A stretch of DNA of 64,000 nucleotides from Streptomyces hygroscopicus (lineage in GTDB: Bacteria; Actinomycetota; Actinomycetes; Streptomycetales; Streptomycetaceae): the NCBI GenBank assembly GCA_002021875.1, contig CP018627.1, forward strand, positions 4,712,001 through 4,776,000, read 5' to 3'. The position numbers were made by a program, and so were the translations under genes. The notes under the pieces were generated by a model that was given only the letters and a program-made list of their open reading frames with translations, did not search any database and was not told the origin of the DNA. Below are positions 10,771 through 19,378 of this stretch, one piece after another (position 1 is the first letter of the stretch; the number at the start of each line of letters is the position of its first letter).

Positions 10771-12003
10771 ATGTCCTGTCCAGCGCTCCCCGAAGGCTTT
10801 GACCTCACCGACCCCGACCTCCATCAGCATCGGGTGCCACTCCCGGAGCTCGCCCGGCTGCGGCAGACCGCCCCGGTGTGCTGGATCCCCCAGCCCCACG
10901 GCATCGCCGGCTTCGGCGACGACGGCTACTGGGCCGTCACCCGCCATGCCGATGTCAAGGAGGTCTCCACCCGGCCGGAGATCTTCTCCTCGCACGCCAA
11001 CACCGCGATCATCCGCTTCAACGAGCACATCCAGCGGGACCAGATCGACGTCCAGAAGCTGATCATGCTCAATATGGACCCGCCCGAGCACACCCGGGTC
11101 CGCCAGATCGTCCAGCGCGGCTTCACCCCGCGCGCCATCCGCGCCCTCGAGGACGCCCTGCGCGACCGCGCGGAAAGCATCGTGGCAGGGGCCCGGGAGA
11201 GCGGCAGCGGGGACTTCGTCACCGATGTCGCCTGCGAACTGCCGCTGCAGGCGATCGCCGAGCTGATCGGCGTCCCCCAGCAGGACCGGTCCAAGATCTT
11301 CGACTGGTCCAACAAGATGGTCGCGTACGACGATCCGGAACTGGCCATCACCGAGGAGATCGGCGCCGAGTCGGCCATGGAGCTGATCTCGTACGCCATG
11401 AACCTCGCCGCCGACCGCAAGGCGTGCCCGGCCAAGGACATCGTCAGCCGGCTGGTGGCCGCCGAGGACGAGGGCAACCTGGGCTCGGACGAGTTCGGCT
11501 TCTTCGTACTGCTGCTCGCCGTCGCCGGCAACGAGACCACCCGCAACGCCATCAGCCACGGAATGCACGCCTTCCTCACCCACCCCGACCAGTGGGAGCT
11601 GTTCAAGGCCGAGCACCCCGCCACCGCCGCCGACGAGATCGTGCGCTGGGCCACCCCCGTGATGTCCTTCCAGCGCACCACCACCCAGGACACCGAACTG
11701 GGCGGACAGCACATCGAGGCGGGCGCGCGGGTCGGTGTCTTCTACTCCTCCGCCAACAACGACCCCGAGGTCTTCGACCGCCCCGAGGACTTCGACATCA
11801 CCCGCGACCCCAACCCCCATCTGGGCTTCGGCGGTGGCGGACCGCACTTCTGCCTCGGCAAGAGCCTGGCGGAGCTGGAGATCCGGCTGATCTTCCAGGC
11901 CATCGCGGACACCCTCCCGGACATCCGGCTCGCGGGTGAGCCCCGGCGGCTGCGTTCGGCCTGGCTGAACGGGATCAAGGAGCTGAGGGTGACGTATACG
12001 TAA
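10771..12003 (+). CDS. cyp125: Cytochrome P450 CYP125 (steroid C26/C27 monooxygenase type)
   Basis: 410 residues from the ATG with GGAG five bases upstream; a GTG six bases earlier is less well placed. The I-helix reads AVAGNETTRN, the K-helix ADEIVRWATPV and the haem loop FGGGGPHFCLGKSLAELE. Long stretches such as GFTPRAIRAL, SGDFVTDVACELPLQAIA and SAWLNGIKELRVTYT match mycobacterial CYP125, which oxidises the terminal methyl of the cholesterol or cholestenone side chain. It is divergent from the FadA5-like thiolase with KstR-like sites between. Redox partners are not encoded next to it. Confidence 0.92.
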   Translation: MSCPALPEGFDLTDPDLHQHRVPLPELARLRQTAPVCWIPQPHGIAGFGDDGYWAVTRHADVKEVSTRPEIFSSHANTAIIRFNEHIQRDQIDVQKLIMLNMDPPEHTRVRQIVQRGFTPRAIRALEDALRDRAESIVAGARESGSGDFVTDVACELPLQAIAELIGVPQQDRSKIFDWSNKMVAYDDPELAITEEIGAESAMELISYAMNLAADRKACPAKDIVSRLVAAEDEGNLGSDEFGFFVLLLAVAGNETTRNAISHGMHAFLTHPDQWELFKAEHPATAADEIVRWATPVMSFQRTTTQDTELGGQHIEAGARVGVFYSSANNDPEVFDRPEDFDITRDPNPHLGFGGGGPHFCLGKSLAELEIRLIFQAIADTLPDIRLAGEPRRLRSAWLNGIKELRVTYT

Positions 12004-12061
12004 GCTGTTCGTGCCGTGCCAGGAGTCCCACAACCTCCCGGACGCGGGCACACTGACCGCC

Positions 12062-12661
12062 ATGAGCGAGATGTACGGTCCGCACGGCGCGGCGGGCGAT
12101 CGGCGAAGACTTTTCGACTTCATAGCCCTGACCGCCCGCCTTCGTGAGATCGAGCGCGCCAACAACGCCACCCCGGAGCGCAAGGAAAGCGTCGCGGAGC
12201 ACTCCTGGCATCTGGCGATGGTGAGCTGGATACTGCACGGCGAGTTCGAACGCGAGGCCGGGCAGCGGCTCGACCTCACCAAGATGCTCAAGCTGTGCCT
12301 GATGCACGACCTCGTCGAGATGGACGTGGTGGAGCGGGGCGCCGGGGGCGGTGAGCCCCCGCGCTTCGCCTCGCTCCCCGCCCCGCTCGGCACCGAACTG
12401 CCGGCGCTGTGGCGGGAGTACGAGGAGGGCCGTACGCCCGAGGCGTGTCTGGTGCGCGGGGTGGACCGGCTCAACCCCACCCTGATGCGCTGTCTGACCG
12501 GCCAGGGCTGGGGCGATATGGCCACCGACAGCCACGCTCCCGTGGACGCCGAGGCGCTGGACGGGCTGCATCTGCCACGGGTCGCCGTGAGCGAGACGCT
12601 GCGCGCGCTGTACGAGGAGATCAGGAACGCCTCGGTGGAGGGCGGGCTACTGCCGCCGTGA
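12062..12661 (+). CDS. HD-domain hydrolase (YfbR/HDDC2-like nucleotidase)
   Basis: 199 residues. The metal-binding HD pattern is present as EHSWHLAM, then LMHDLVEMD, as in 5'-deoxyribonucleotidase-like HD proteins. The N-terminal segment LFDFIALTARLREIER precedes the metal site as in that family. No good ribosome-binding site is visible before the ATG at 12062, so a slightly different start is possible. It follows CYP125 by 58 bp but has no obvious link to steroid breakdown. It converges on the superoxide dismutase-like gene. Confidence 0.82.
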   Translation: MSEMYGPHGAAGDRRRLFDFIALTARLREIERANNATPERKESVAEHSWHLAMVSWILHGEFEREAGQRLDLTKMLKLCLMHDLVEMDVVERGAGGGEPPRFASLPAPLGTELPALWREYEEGRTPEACLVRGVDRLNPTLMRCLTGQGWGDMATDSHAPVDAEALDGLHLPRVAVSETLRALYEEIRNASVEGGLLPP

Positions 12662-12704
12662 GGCCCGCCCGCCCTCCGGAATCCCGAGACGCCCCCGGAC
12701 GCCG

Positions 12705-13337
12705 CTACTTGAACGGCACGTTGACGCACGCCACCCGGGCGCCGGCCTGCCCGGCCTTGCCCGACGCGGTGCCCGTCGCATGCTTGTGGATCACCACGGA
12801 ACGGGCCTCACCGGACCTGAAGTTCCACTTCACCCAGGACTTGGCCCAGCCCTTACCGGCTCCGTTGGTGGTCACATCCAGCCACACCTCGTTGTGCGGG
12901 TTGGCGTACTTCGGGTTGGTCGAGGGCTGCTTGGGGTCCTTCTTGTTCTGGTAGTGCGGCCCCGACGAGTCGGGCTTGGTGCCACACGGCTTCGTATGGA
13001 CATGGATCCCGAAGTGGTGATCGGCCGCGAGGCCACGCACGCTGATGAACACGAACGTGCCCTTGTGCATCGGGTAGTGGCCGTGGTTCTCCCCACCTTC
13101 GTGGTGGTTCTTCATGCCCTTGCCGCTCAGCCGCGCCTCCGCGATGAACACCGACGCGGACGTCGGCACCAGCGACTTGTCGTACGTCACCGCACTGGCG
13201 GTCTTCGCCTGCGACGCCGGCTGGAAACTGTCGTGGACGATGACGAAGGGGTGCGGCGGCGCGGCGGCTGCGGGGGTCGCTATGGCCATCGAAGCGCCCA
13301 TCGCGACCGCCGCGGTTACTGCCTTCACCAGGGACAT
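12705..13337 (-). CDS. Secreted Cu/Zn superoxide dismutase-like protein
   Basis: 210 residues with a clean signal peptide (MSLVKAVTAAVAMGASMA, cleavage near APAAA). The SodC-fold signature is present: HFGIHVHTKPCG for the Cu ligands, a GPHY segment, NEVWLDVTTNGAGKG, VVIHKHAT, and the terminal ARVACVNVPF strand. A perfect AGGAGG precedes the ATG. Cu/Zn enzymes of this kind detoxify extracellular superoxide. The Zn-ligand loop is shorter and less standard than in SodC, so catalytic activity is not certain. Confidence 0.8.
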   Translation of the reverse strand: MSLVKAVTAAVAMGASMAIATPAAAAPPHPFVIVHDSFQPASQAKTASAVTYDKSLVPTSASVFIAEARLSGKGMKNHHEGGENHGHYPMHKGTFVFISVRGLAADHHFGIHVHTKPCGTKPDSSGPHYQNKKDPKQPSTNPKYANPHNEVWLDVTTNGAGKGWAKSWVKWNFRSGEARSVVIHKHATGTASGKAGQAGARVACVNVPFK

Positions 13338-13435
13338 CGTTGTTCCTCCTCGGTCGGGGTCCCCGCTCCCCGTCTCGATTCCCGGATCCCCCCGTTTAAC
13401 GCGCTTTCACGCCTTTCCGCCCCCTTCTCACCACG

Positions 13436-15628
13436 CTAGACCCGCTGGTCATGCCGCTCAACGCGAGCCCGTCCCTCTTTTGGGGGCTCAGCCCCGGCAT
13501 CGGCGGGCTCGGCGTCGACCGGCTCGGCGTCGTCGTGCCCACCGCTACGCTGCCGCACCAGCCCCGGTACCAGCCCTCTGGCCCGGGCGAGCGTGGCGCC
13601 CATCGCCCCCGACAGCGGTGGCGCCTCCTCGCGCGGGCGCTTGCCCACACCGAGCAGCACGTACTGCAGCCCGAACCCGGCCGAGACGATGGCCGCGCCG
13701 CCGACCGCGTCCAGCACATAGTGGTTGGCGGTGCCCACGATGACCGCCGTCGTCAGCAGCGGGTACAGGATGCCGAGCACCTTCGCCCATACGTACGGCG
13801 CCACGATCGCGATGACCACCCCGCACCACAGCGACCACCCCACGTGCAGCGACGGCATGGCCGCGTACTGGTTGGACAGCTTGGTGAGCGCGCCGAAGTC
13901 CGGGTTGTTCAGATCCTGCGGGCCGTGCGCGGTGTCCACGTACCCGAGCCCCATCAGCCGCGGCGGGGCCAGCGGGTAGAGCCAGAAGCCGACCAGGGCG
14001 AGCATCGTGGCGAAGGCCAGCGGCGTACGGGCCCAGCGGTAGGTCGCCGGGCGGCGCAGATACAGCCAGGCCAGCAGGGACAGCGGGATTAGGAAGTGGA
14101 AGGTGCTGTAGTACCAGTTCATAAAGTCTTTGAGCCATCCGGTGTCGGCCACGATGGCGTTGAACCAGTGCTCGATGTCGATGTGCAGCCAGCCCTCGAG
14201 GGTGAGCACCTGGTCCCCGTGGCCCTCGGCCACGCTGCGCTCGTCCGGGGCATGGGCACGGATCCAGGAGTAGGCGAAGTAGCCGACGCGGATCAGCATC
14301 AGCTCGAGCATCAGGTTCGGGCGGGACAGCGGCCGCTTGAGGAAGCGCAGCAGCGGCACCCAGGCGAAGCGGCTCTTGGCCGGGTCGGCGACCGGCGTCG
14401 GCTCGGGGTCGTCCCAATGCGGCGAGGTGCGGGAGTGGAACGGCACCACACAGGCGGCGACGAGCGCGGCGAGAAGCGGCGCATTGTAGCCGATATGTCC
14501 GAGGATCTCGATGTCGGGCAGCAGCGCGGTGCGGCTGAGCGACATCGTCAGCACCACCAGAACCGGCCACACCAGCCGGTCGGAGGCGCGCCGCCCCACC
14601 CGGCCGACCACGGCCAGCAGGATCCATAGCTGCTGGTGCTGCCAGGAGGTGGGCGAGACCGCGAGCGCGACGCTGCCGGTGATGGCGGCGGCGAGCAGTA
14701 GCTGCCCGTCCTTCGCGTAGTGCACCGCGCGCCGCAGGCCGATCACCGTGACGGCGACCGCGAGCACGGCCAGCAGCGCCAGCTCGACCGGGCCCTCGAG
14801 ACCGATGCGCAGCAGCAGCCCGTGCAGCGACTGGTTGGCCAGGCTGTCGGCGGGCGCGCCGAGCCCGGCGCCGCCGATGTGGTGGCCCCAGTACGTCCAC
14901 GAGTCGTGCGGCATGGCCGCCCAGGCGAGCGCGGTGCACCCGGCGAACGTGGCGCCCGCGAGCGCCGCGGCCCGGCGCCGCCCGATGAGCCACAGCACGA
15001 CGGCGAACAGCAGCAGCGCGGGCTGCAGCGCCGCGGCGACCCCGATGAGCACACCGGCCTGCCGCCCGGAGGTTCTGGGCAGCACGGTGAGGACGACCAG
15101 GAGCACCGGGATGATGCTGGTCTGGCCGAGGGTGAAGGTGTTGCGCACCGGAAGCGAGAGCACCAGCAGGCTGATGGCCAGCGGGGCGGCGATCAGCGAG
15201 GTGCGGCGGGAGACCGGGCCGGGCAGCGACCGGGCCACGACCAGCCCGAGGACCACGACCAGCAGCAGGGTGCCGAAGGTCCAGGCGACCCCGAGGCTCT
15301 GTTCGGCGGCCCGGGTCAGGGGCTTGAGGACGAGCCCGGAGAACGGTGTGCCGGTGAAGGAGTCCCCGTCGTACAGCGACCCCCTGACATGCAGCACACC
15401 CTCTTCGCCGATCCAGGTCTCCAGGTCGGTCAGCCGCTCATCGGGGGGCAGCCGCAGCACCGCCGCCGCCTGACGGACCGCCAGCACACCGGCCAGGAGC
15501 CACAGGGCCGCGAGCCCCATTCTGGTCCGTGACGTCCGCGCCCCGACGGCACCGGGGCCCGGCCCCGTGTCCGGGGTTCTCCCCAGTCCGCTCCGCTCCA
15601 CGTTCGCCACGCCCTGCCGCTCCCCCAC
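13436..15628 (-). CDS. Fusion of GT87-type glycosyltransferase and PAP2-type phosphatase/inositolphosphotransferase
   Basis: A 730-residue polytopic membrane protein. The N-terminal 400 residues or so resemble DUF2029/GT87 polyprenol-phosphate-dependent mannosyl/arabinosyl transferases, with a periplasmic loop after helix 1 and many hydrophobic helices. The C-terminal half is a PAP2/AUR1-like domain with AMPSLHVGWSLWCG and GTANHYVLDAVGG, which carry the two catalytic His. Such bifunctional proteins are known in Streptomyces and presumably act on cell-envelope lipid-linked glycans or phospholipid headgroups. A charged Asp/Glu/Pro-rich tail is cytoplasmic. It shares no operon with its neighbours. 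Confidence 0.85.
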   Translation of the reverse strand: MGERQGVANVERSGLGRTPDTGPGPGAVGARTSRTRMGLAALWLLAGVLAVRQAAAVLRLPPDERLTDLETWIGEEGVLHVRGSLYDGDSFTGTPFSGLVLKPLTRAAEQSLGVAWTFGTLLLVVVLGLVVARSLPGPVSRRTSLIAAPLAISLLVLSLPVRNTFTLGQTSIIPVLLVVLTVLPRTSGRQAGVLIGVAAALQPALLLFAVVLWLIGRRRAAALAGATFAGCTALAWAAMPHDSWTYWGHHIGGAGLGAPADSLANQSLHGLLLRIGLEGPVELALLAVLAVAVTVIGLRRAVHYAKDGQLLLAAAITGSVALAVSPTSWQHQQLWILLAVVGRVGRRASDRLVWPVLVVLTMSLSRTALLPDIEILGHIGYNAPLLAALVAACVVPFHSRTSPHWDDPEPTPVADPAKSRFAWVPLLRFLKRPLSRPNLMLELMLIRVGYFAYSWIRAHAPDERSVAEGHGDQVLTLEGWLHIDIEHWFNAIVADTGWLKDFMNWYYSTFHFLIPLSLLAWLYLRRPATYRWARTPLAFATMLALVGFWLYPLAPPRLMGLGYVDTAHGPQDLNNPDFGALTKLSNQYAAMPSLHVGWSLWCGVVIAIVAPYVWAKVLGILYPLLTTAVIVGTANHYVLDAVGGAAIVSAGFGLQYVLLGVGKRPREEAPPLSGAMGATLARARGLVPGLVRQRSGGHDDAEPVDAEPADAGAEPPKEGRARVERHDQRV

Positions 15629-15792
15629 TCGCCCTTTTCACCTGTCCTGGATGTCTGGAGACCCTACTGAGCCCACTACTCAGACGCCGAACACTCCCAC
15701 TTCACCTGACCGTCGTCCGAGGTTGTCCGAAAGATGTCAGGCTTTGGCGGGGTGCTTGCGCTCCGTATGAGTCCGTACGGTCCGGCCCAATT

Positions 15793-16728
15793 TCACCAGG
15801 GCTGCGGGGTGCGCCGCGAATCGGGACCCGCGGCGCGCTGAAATGTTCCCGGCGTCACACCGAAGCACCGCACGAACCACCGGTGGAAGTGGCTCTGGTC
15901 GGCGAACCCCGCCTGGGCCGCGGCCTCGGCCGCGCTACGGCCCGCCACCAGCAGCCCGCGCGCCCGGCGCAGCCGGAGCTGCCGCTGGAAGTCGCTCGGC
16001 GCCATCCCGTAGGCGGCGCGGAACGCCCGGTAGAGCGCGAAGCGGCTGCACCCGGCGGCCTCCGCGAGCCGCGCCGCCGGGATCTCCTCCAGGTACGCCT
16101 CCTCCAGCAGCACCCGGGCCCGCCGCGCGGCCCGCGCCTGCTCACCGCTCCCGCCCGGCAGTTCCCGGGCGCGCAGCGGCCCGGTGGCCCCGCGCCGTAC
16201 CAACGCCCCCACGGCCGCTGTCAGCCGCTCGTCCCGCACGAGTGGACCGGCGCCACCGACCAGGGCGGTATGCAGCCGCAGCAGGGCGGGGACGAGTACG
16301 GGATCGGAGACCACCGGCCGGTCGAACAGCGGCAACGCCGCCCGGTCGGCGGCGCTGTCGGCCACATCGGCGAGGACATTCCCCATCACATCGGGACCCA
16401 TGTGGACGATGCGGTACTTGTAGCCGAGCTCGGCGGCGGCCTCCCCGTCATGCGGATCGTCGGGATTGAAGACCATCACCATCCCCGCCCCGCTGGTCCG
16501 CAGCGCACCCCGGCACCGGAAGCGCTGGGCGCCGATCTCGGTGACGGCGAAGGAGTAGGCGTCATGGCTGTGGGGATGGAAGCGATGGCTGAAGAAGTGG
16601 GCGTGCATGGCCTCCACGGCCCGGTCGGGATCACGCCAGTACCGGACCCAGTCCGCGGGCCCCCGCTCCCCTTCGCCTGCCACACCCACGCCCCCATTGT
16701 GCCGCCGTGCCTCGTACCGCCCTCGCAC
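15793..16728 (-). CDS. AraC-family transcriptional regulator
   Basis: 311 residues. An N-terminal cupin-type sensing domain (HFFSHRFHPHSHDAYSF) is followed by two C-terminal HTH motifs, including LAEAAGCSRFALYRAFRAA and AAAQAGFADQSHFHRWFVR, ending GVTPGTFQR as is standard for AraC. It is divergent from the DUF2000 gene with only about 45 bp between starts, so it probably controls that gene and itself. The ligand is unknown. Confidence 0.92.
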   Translation of the reverse strand: MRGRYEARRHNGGVGVAGEGERGPADWVRYWRDPDRAVEAMHAHFFSHRFHPHSHDAYSFAVTEIGAQRFRCRGALRTSGAGMVMVFNPDDPHDGEAAAELGYKYRIVHMGPDVMGNVLADVADSAADRAALPLFDRPVVSDPVLVPALLRLHTALVGGAGPLVRDERLTAAVGALVRRGATGPLRARELPGGSGEQARAARRARVLLEEAYLEEIPAARLAEAAGCSRFALYRAFRAAYGMAPSDFQRQLRLRRARGLLVAGRSAAEAAAQAGFADQSHFHRWFVRCFGVTPGTFQRAAGPDSRRTPQPW

Positions 16729-16773
16729 CAGCGTTCAAGACCCCAGGCCGGAACGGTGGCGAGACTGCCGTCC

Positions 16774-17184
16774 ATGCGTTTCGACACCAAGATCGCCGTC
16801 ATCGTCCGCACCGACCTCGCCGACTGGCAGAAGCTGAACGTGACCGCGTTCCTCTCCAGCGGCCTGGCGCACGCCACGGACGAGATCGTCGGCAAGCCGT
16901 ACGAGGACGCCTCGGGCAACGTCTACCTCCCGATGTTCCGCGAACCGGTCCTCGTCTACGCCGCCGACGCCCCCGCCCTCACCCGCACCCACGCCCGCGC
17001 CCTCACCCGCGACCTGCCGACGGCCCTCTACACGGAGGAGCTCTTCGGCACCAACAACGAGGACGACAACCGCGCGACGGTCCGCGCCATCGACGCCGAG
17101 GCGCTGAACCTGGTCGGCCTCGCGGTCCACGGACCGCGCGGCCAGGTGGACAAGGTGACCAAGGGCCTGAAGCTGCACGGCTGA
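16774..17184 (+). CDS. DUF2000 family protein
   Basis: 136 residues with the DUF2000 pattern: FDTKIAVIVRTDLADWQKLN, FLSSGLAHA, GKPYEDASGN and ALYTEELFGTNNEDDNR. Proteins of this family are small, cytosolic and of unknown function. They very often lie next to AraC-type regulators, as here. No catalytic residues can be assigned. Confidence 0.85.
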   Translation: MRFDTKIAVIVRTDLADWQKLNVTAFLSSGLAHATDEIVGKPYEDASGNVYLPMFREPVLVYAADAPALTRTHARALTRDLPTALYTEELFGTNNEDDNRATVRAIDAEALNLVGLAVHGPRGQVDKVTKGLKLHG

Positions 17185-17232
17185 GGGTGAGGCACCGCCG
17201 ACGCGCGACATCGGCTACGGCAAGATGGGGCC

Positions 17233-17559
17233 ATGAGCGTAGTCAAGATCAATGTGCTGACCGTGCCGGAGGAACAGCGCGAGGTGCTGGAGAAGCGCTT
17301 CGCGTCACGCGCCGGAGCCGTGGAGGGCTCCGACGGTTTCGAGTGGTTCGAGCTGCTGCGCCCGGTCGAGGGGACCGACCAGTACCTCGTCTATACGCGC
17401 TGGCGCAGCGAGGAGGACTTCCAGGCGTGGATGGAGGGCCCCATGAAGGCGGCCCACCAGCACGGCGGCGAAGACGCCCCGAAGCAGAAGCCCGCCGCGG
17501 CCGGCTCCACCCTGTGGTCCTTCGAGGTCGTCCAGCAGGCCGCGCCCAAACAAGGCTGA
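17233..17559 (+). CDS. ABM-domain haem oxygenase, MhuD-like
   Basis: 108 residues. Asn7, Trp66 and His75 fall exactly at the MhuD haem-degrading positions. The surrounding blocks VVKINVLTVP, LEKRFASRAGAVEGS, FELLRPVEG and FQAWMEGP match mycobacterial MhuD closely. MhuD opens haem to mycobilin and releases iron in the cytosol. The gene stands alone, 48 bp after the DUF2000 gene, and ends at a strong terminator. No iron box is seen directly upstream, so iron control is not supported by sequence. A generic ABM monooxygenase is the alternative. Confidence 0.85.
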   Translation: MSVVKINVLTVPEEQREVLEKRFASRAGAVEGSDGFEWFELLRPVEGTDQYLVYTRWRSEEDFQAWMEGPMKAAHQHGGEDAPKQKPAAAGSTLWSFEVVQQAAPKQG

Positions 17560-17582
17560 GACGGGCCCCTTACGAACATCGT

Positions 17583-17610
17583 CAGCCCCCTGGCCCTGGC
17601 CAGAGGGCTG
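17583..17610 (+). terminator. Strong hairpin after the haem oxygenase gene
   Basis: CAGCCC, a one-base mismatch, CTGGCC, a CT loop, and GGCCAG.GGGCTG form a 13-position stem 23 bp past the stop, followed by GCGGTTTCGT. It also separates this gene from the convergent small Cys-rich gene. Confidence 0.7.
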
Positions 17611-17630
17611 GCGGTTTCGTGTCGCACCCG

Positions 17631-17807
17631 TCAGTACGACCGACGGATGGTCAGGTGCGCCGATACACATCGGGGGCACTGACACGGCGGCCACACCGAC
17701 GTCTCCAGCGGCATCAGGGGGTCGGTGGACCTGATCACGCGCGTCGGCCCGTAGGTTTTCCCGCTGTCCCGCGAAACGCGCAGCGTCATCATCGCGCGGC
17801 CCTTCAC
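17631..17807 (-). CDS. Small Cys-rich protein of unknown function
   Basis: 58 residues from the GTG whose last bases overlap the stop of the upstream small gene (GTGA), which argues strongly for translational coupling. An internal ATG pair at 17792/17789 would give 53 residues. The sequence reads LRVSRDSGKTYGPTRV in the middle and ends with a CxCxxC cluster (WPPCQCPRC), a possible metal site. Short proteins of this type are frequent in Streptomyces beside XRE regulators, but I do not recognise a function. Confidence 0.7.
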   Translation of the reverse strand: MKGRAMMTLRVSRDSGKTYGPTRVIRSTDPLMPLETSVWPPCQCPRCVSAHLTIRRSY

Positions 17808-17989
17808 CGGGCCGCCTCGCTGTGCAGCGGGCCGTTGTGGTGCCGCTGGAGTTCGATGAGACACGTGGTCGCCCACTTTTGATCCCCGTTACGCCTTGCT
17901 TCGGCTTGCTGTCGTAACAGCGCCCCGCACACATCGCAGTCGTCGTTGGGCGTGTTCGCGGGTGGGGTGGCTGGGCTAGTGTCCGACAC
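17804..17989 (-). CDS. Small CxxC protein of unknown function
   Basis: 61 residues from a GTG with AGGAG eight bases upstream. It contains CDVC, a third Cys in TTCLIELQRHH and a His pair, so a zinc knuckle is conceivable. The 4-bp overlap with the next small gene makes a two-gene operon. The operon is divergent from the XRE-TPR regulator, with both starts within 150 bp. No function is recognised. Confidence 0.72.
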   Translation of the reverse strand: MSDTSPATPPANTPNDDCDVCGALLRQQAEARRNGDQKWATTCLIELQRHHNGPLHSEAAR

Positions 17990-18136
17990 GTTGTCGCTCC
18001 TGTTAGCGATGGCCACGCCCCCGGGCCGGTCGCACGGTCGCGGGGGTCCTTGCGTACGCCCAAGACAACCGCGAATGCGCGGTCGCGGTTGGTGATCGCC
18101 TGGTGACAGCGCGGTGACGACCGTACCCTGGTCACC

Positions 18137-19333
18137 ATGGGCAGCGGGGAGTTCAGCCAGAGGGTCCGCGACATGCTTCGCGACCGGGACATGAGTGTTC
18201 GGGCGGTCGCCCGCCACCTGAATTACGACCACGCCTATCTGTCCCGCGTCCTCTGCGGGAAACAGCAGCCGTCGACGCAACTCGTCACGGCGCTGGACAC
18301 CCTGCTCGAGACAGACGGGGAACTTGCCGCAATCGCGGCACGAGTAGCACCGCCGCCAGTTTCGCCCGAAGCTGCTGAATCACCGGCCATCACTGATCGG
18401 ATACTCAGACTCAACGAGGCACGTGGAGCTGACTTCGTACACGCCATCCGGGAGACTTCCCGTCGGCTGGTCGTCCTGGACAACGAACTCAGCGGAGTAT
18501 CGATCGCAGAGCCCGCAGGCCGCGCGTTCAAGGTCGTGCATCGGCGGCTCGGAGTCGGAGACTACGATCCCCGGTACGAGCGCGACATCCAGTCGGCCGC
18601 CGCGGAACTCGCCGAAGTCGCCGGATGGGCTCTTTTTGACGCGGAATTACACGGCGCCGCCCGGCGCTTCAACCAGGAGGCGTTGCTCCTCGCGAATCTC
18701 TCGGGGGATCGCTCCATCGCACTGCTGACGCTGCAGAACATGGCGATGCACAGTGAATGGTGCGGACGGAACCAGGAGGCGCTGTCCATCGCCCGGTCGG
18801 TGCTCAACCGTAAACGACTGACCCCGCGCGTCGAGGCGATGTTCCGCATCCGTGAAGCGAAGGGACTGGTCGGCACGGGACGTACGTCGGATGCCGTCGA
18901 GTCACTTCAACGCGCCCGGTCGCTCATCGAGGACCGTAGCGACGTCGGCGAACCGGACTGGGCATGGTGGGTGACCCACAGGGAAATTGACGGCCACTGG
19001 GGCCACACACTTCAGATCGCAGGTGACGTACAGAAAGCCATCGAGCGGCTACTGCAATCCGCACAACCAGGGCGCGGCGTCGCGACCGGCTACGCAGGTA
19101 TGTCATCCGCACGGCTCGCACAATGTCTGCTGGACGTCAATGCCTGGCGCGACGCGGAAGACGTCATCAGATCCCTGGCCACCGCCGCACCCGGAATCTC
19201 CTCGGGACGGACCCTCCGCCTCATCGGTCACGTCGCCGCGCAGCGCGAAAGGCTGAACGGTGCGCCGACAAGGCTTACGGACACTCTTGAGCACCTGACA
19301 GAAAAGCTCGACGAGGATCCATTCACGCTGTGA
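18137..19333 (+). CDS. XRE-family regulator with C-terminal TPR-like domain
   Basis: 398 residues. An N-terminal Cro/CI HTH (MSVRAVARHLNYDHAYLSRVLCGKQQPS) is followed by about 300 helical residues with TPR-like spacing (AELAEVAGWALFD, LLTLQNMAMHSEWCGRNQEAL, GRTSDAVESLQRARSL). This is a common Streptomyces regulator type whose TPR part probably senses a peptide or partner protein. It faces the two small Cys-rich genes, which are its likeliest local targets. Codon use is less GC3-biased than in neighbouring genes, hinting at a different history. Confidence 0.88.
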   Translation: MGSGEFSQRVRDMLRDRDMSVRAVARHLNYDHAYLSRVLCGKQQPSTQLVTALDTLLETDGELAAIAARVAPPPVSPEAAESPAITDRILRLNEARGADFVHAIRETSRRLVVLDNELSGVSIAEPAGRAFKVVHRRLGVGDYDPRYERDIQSAAAELAEVAGWALFDAELHGAARRFNQEALLLANLSGDRSIALLTLQNMAMHSEWCGRNQEALSIARSVLNRKRLTPRVEAMFRIREAKGLVGTGRTSDAVESLQRARSLIEDRSDVGEPDWAWWVTHREIDGHWGHTLQIAGDVQKAIERLLQSAQPGRGVATGYAGMSSARLAQCLLDVNAWRDAEDVIRSLATAAPGISSGRTLRLIGHVAAQRERLNGAPTRLTDTLEHLTEKLDEDPFTL

Positions 19334-19373
19334 TCGCCCCGAGGGCGGCGCTGGTGCCGCCCTCGGGGCGATC
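19332..19373. terminator. Bidirectional hairpin terminator
   Basis: A perfect 18-bp stem (GATCGCCCCGAGGGCGGC and its complement) with a 6-base loop begins inside the stop codon of the XRE-TPR gene. It also serves the convergent aldo/keto reductase gene. Confidence 0.85.
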
Positions 19374-19378
19374 GGGTA

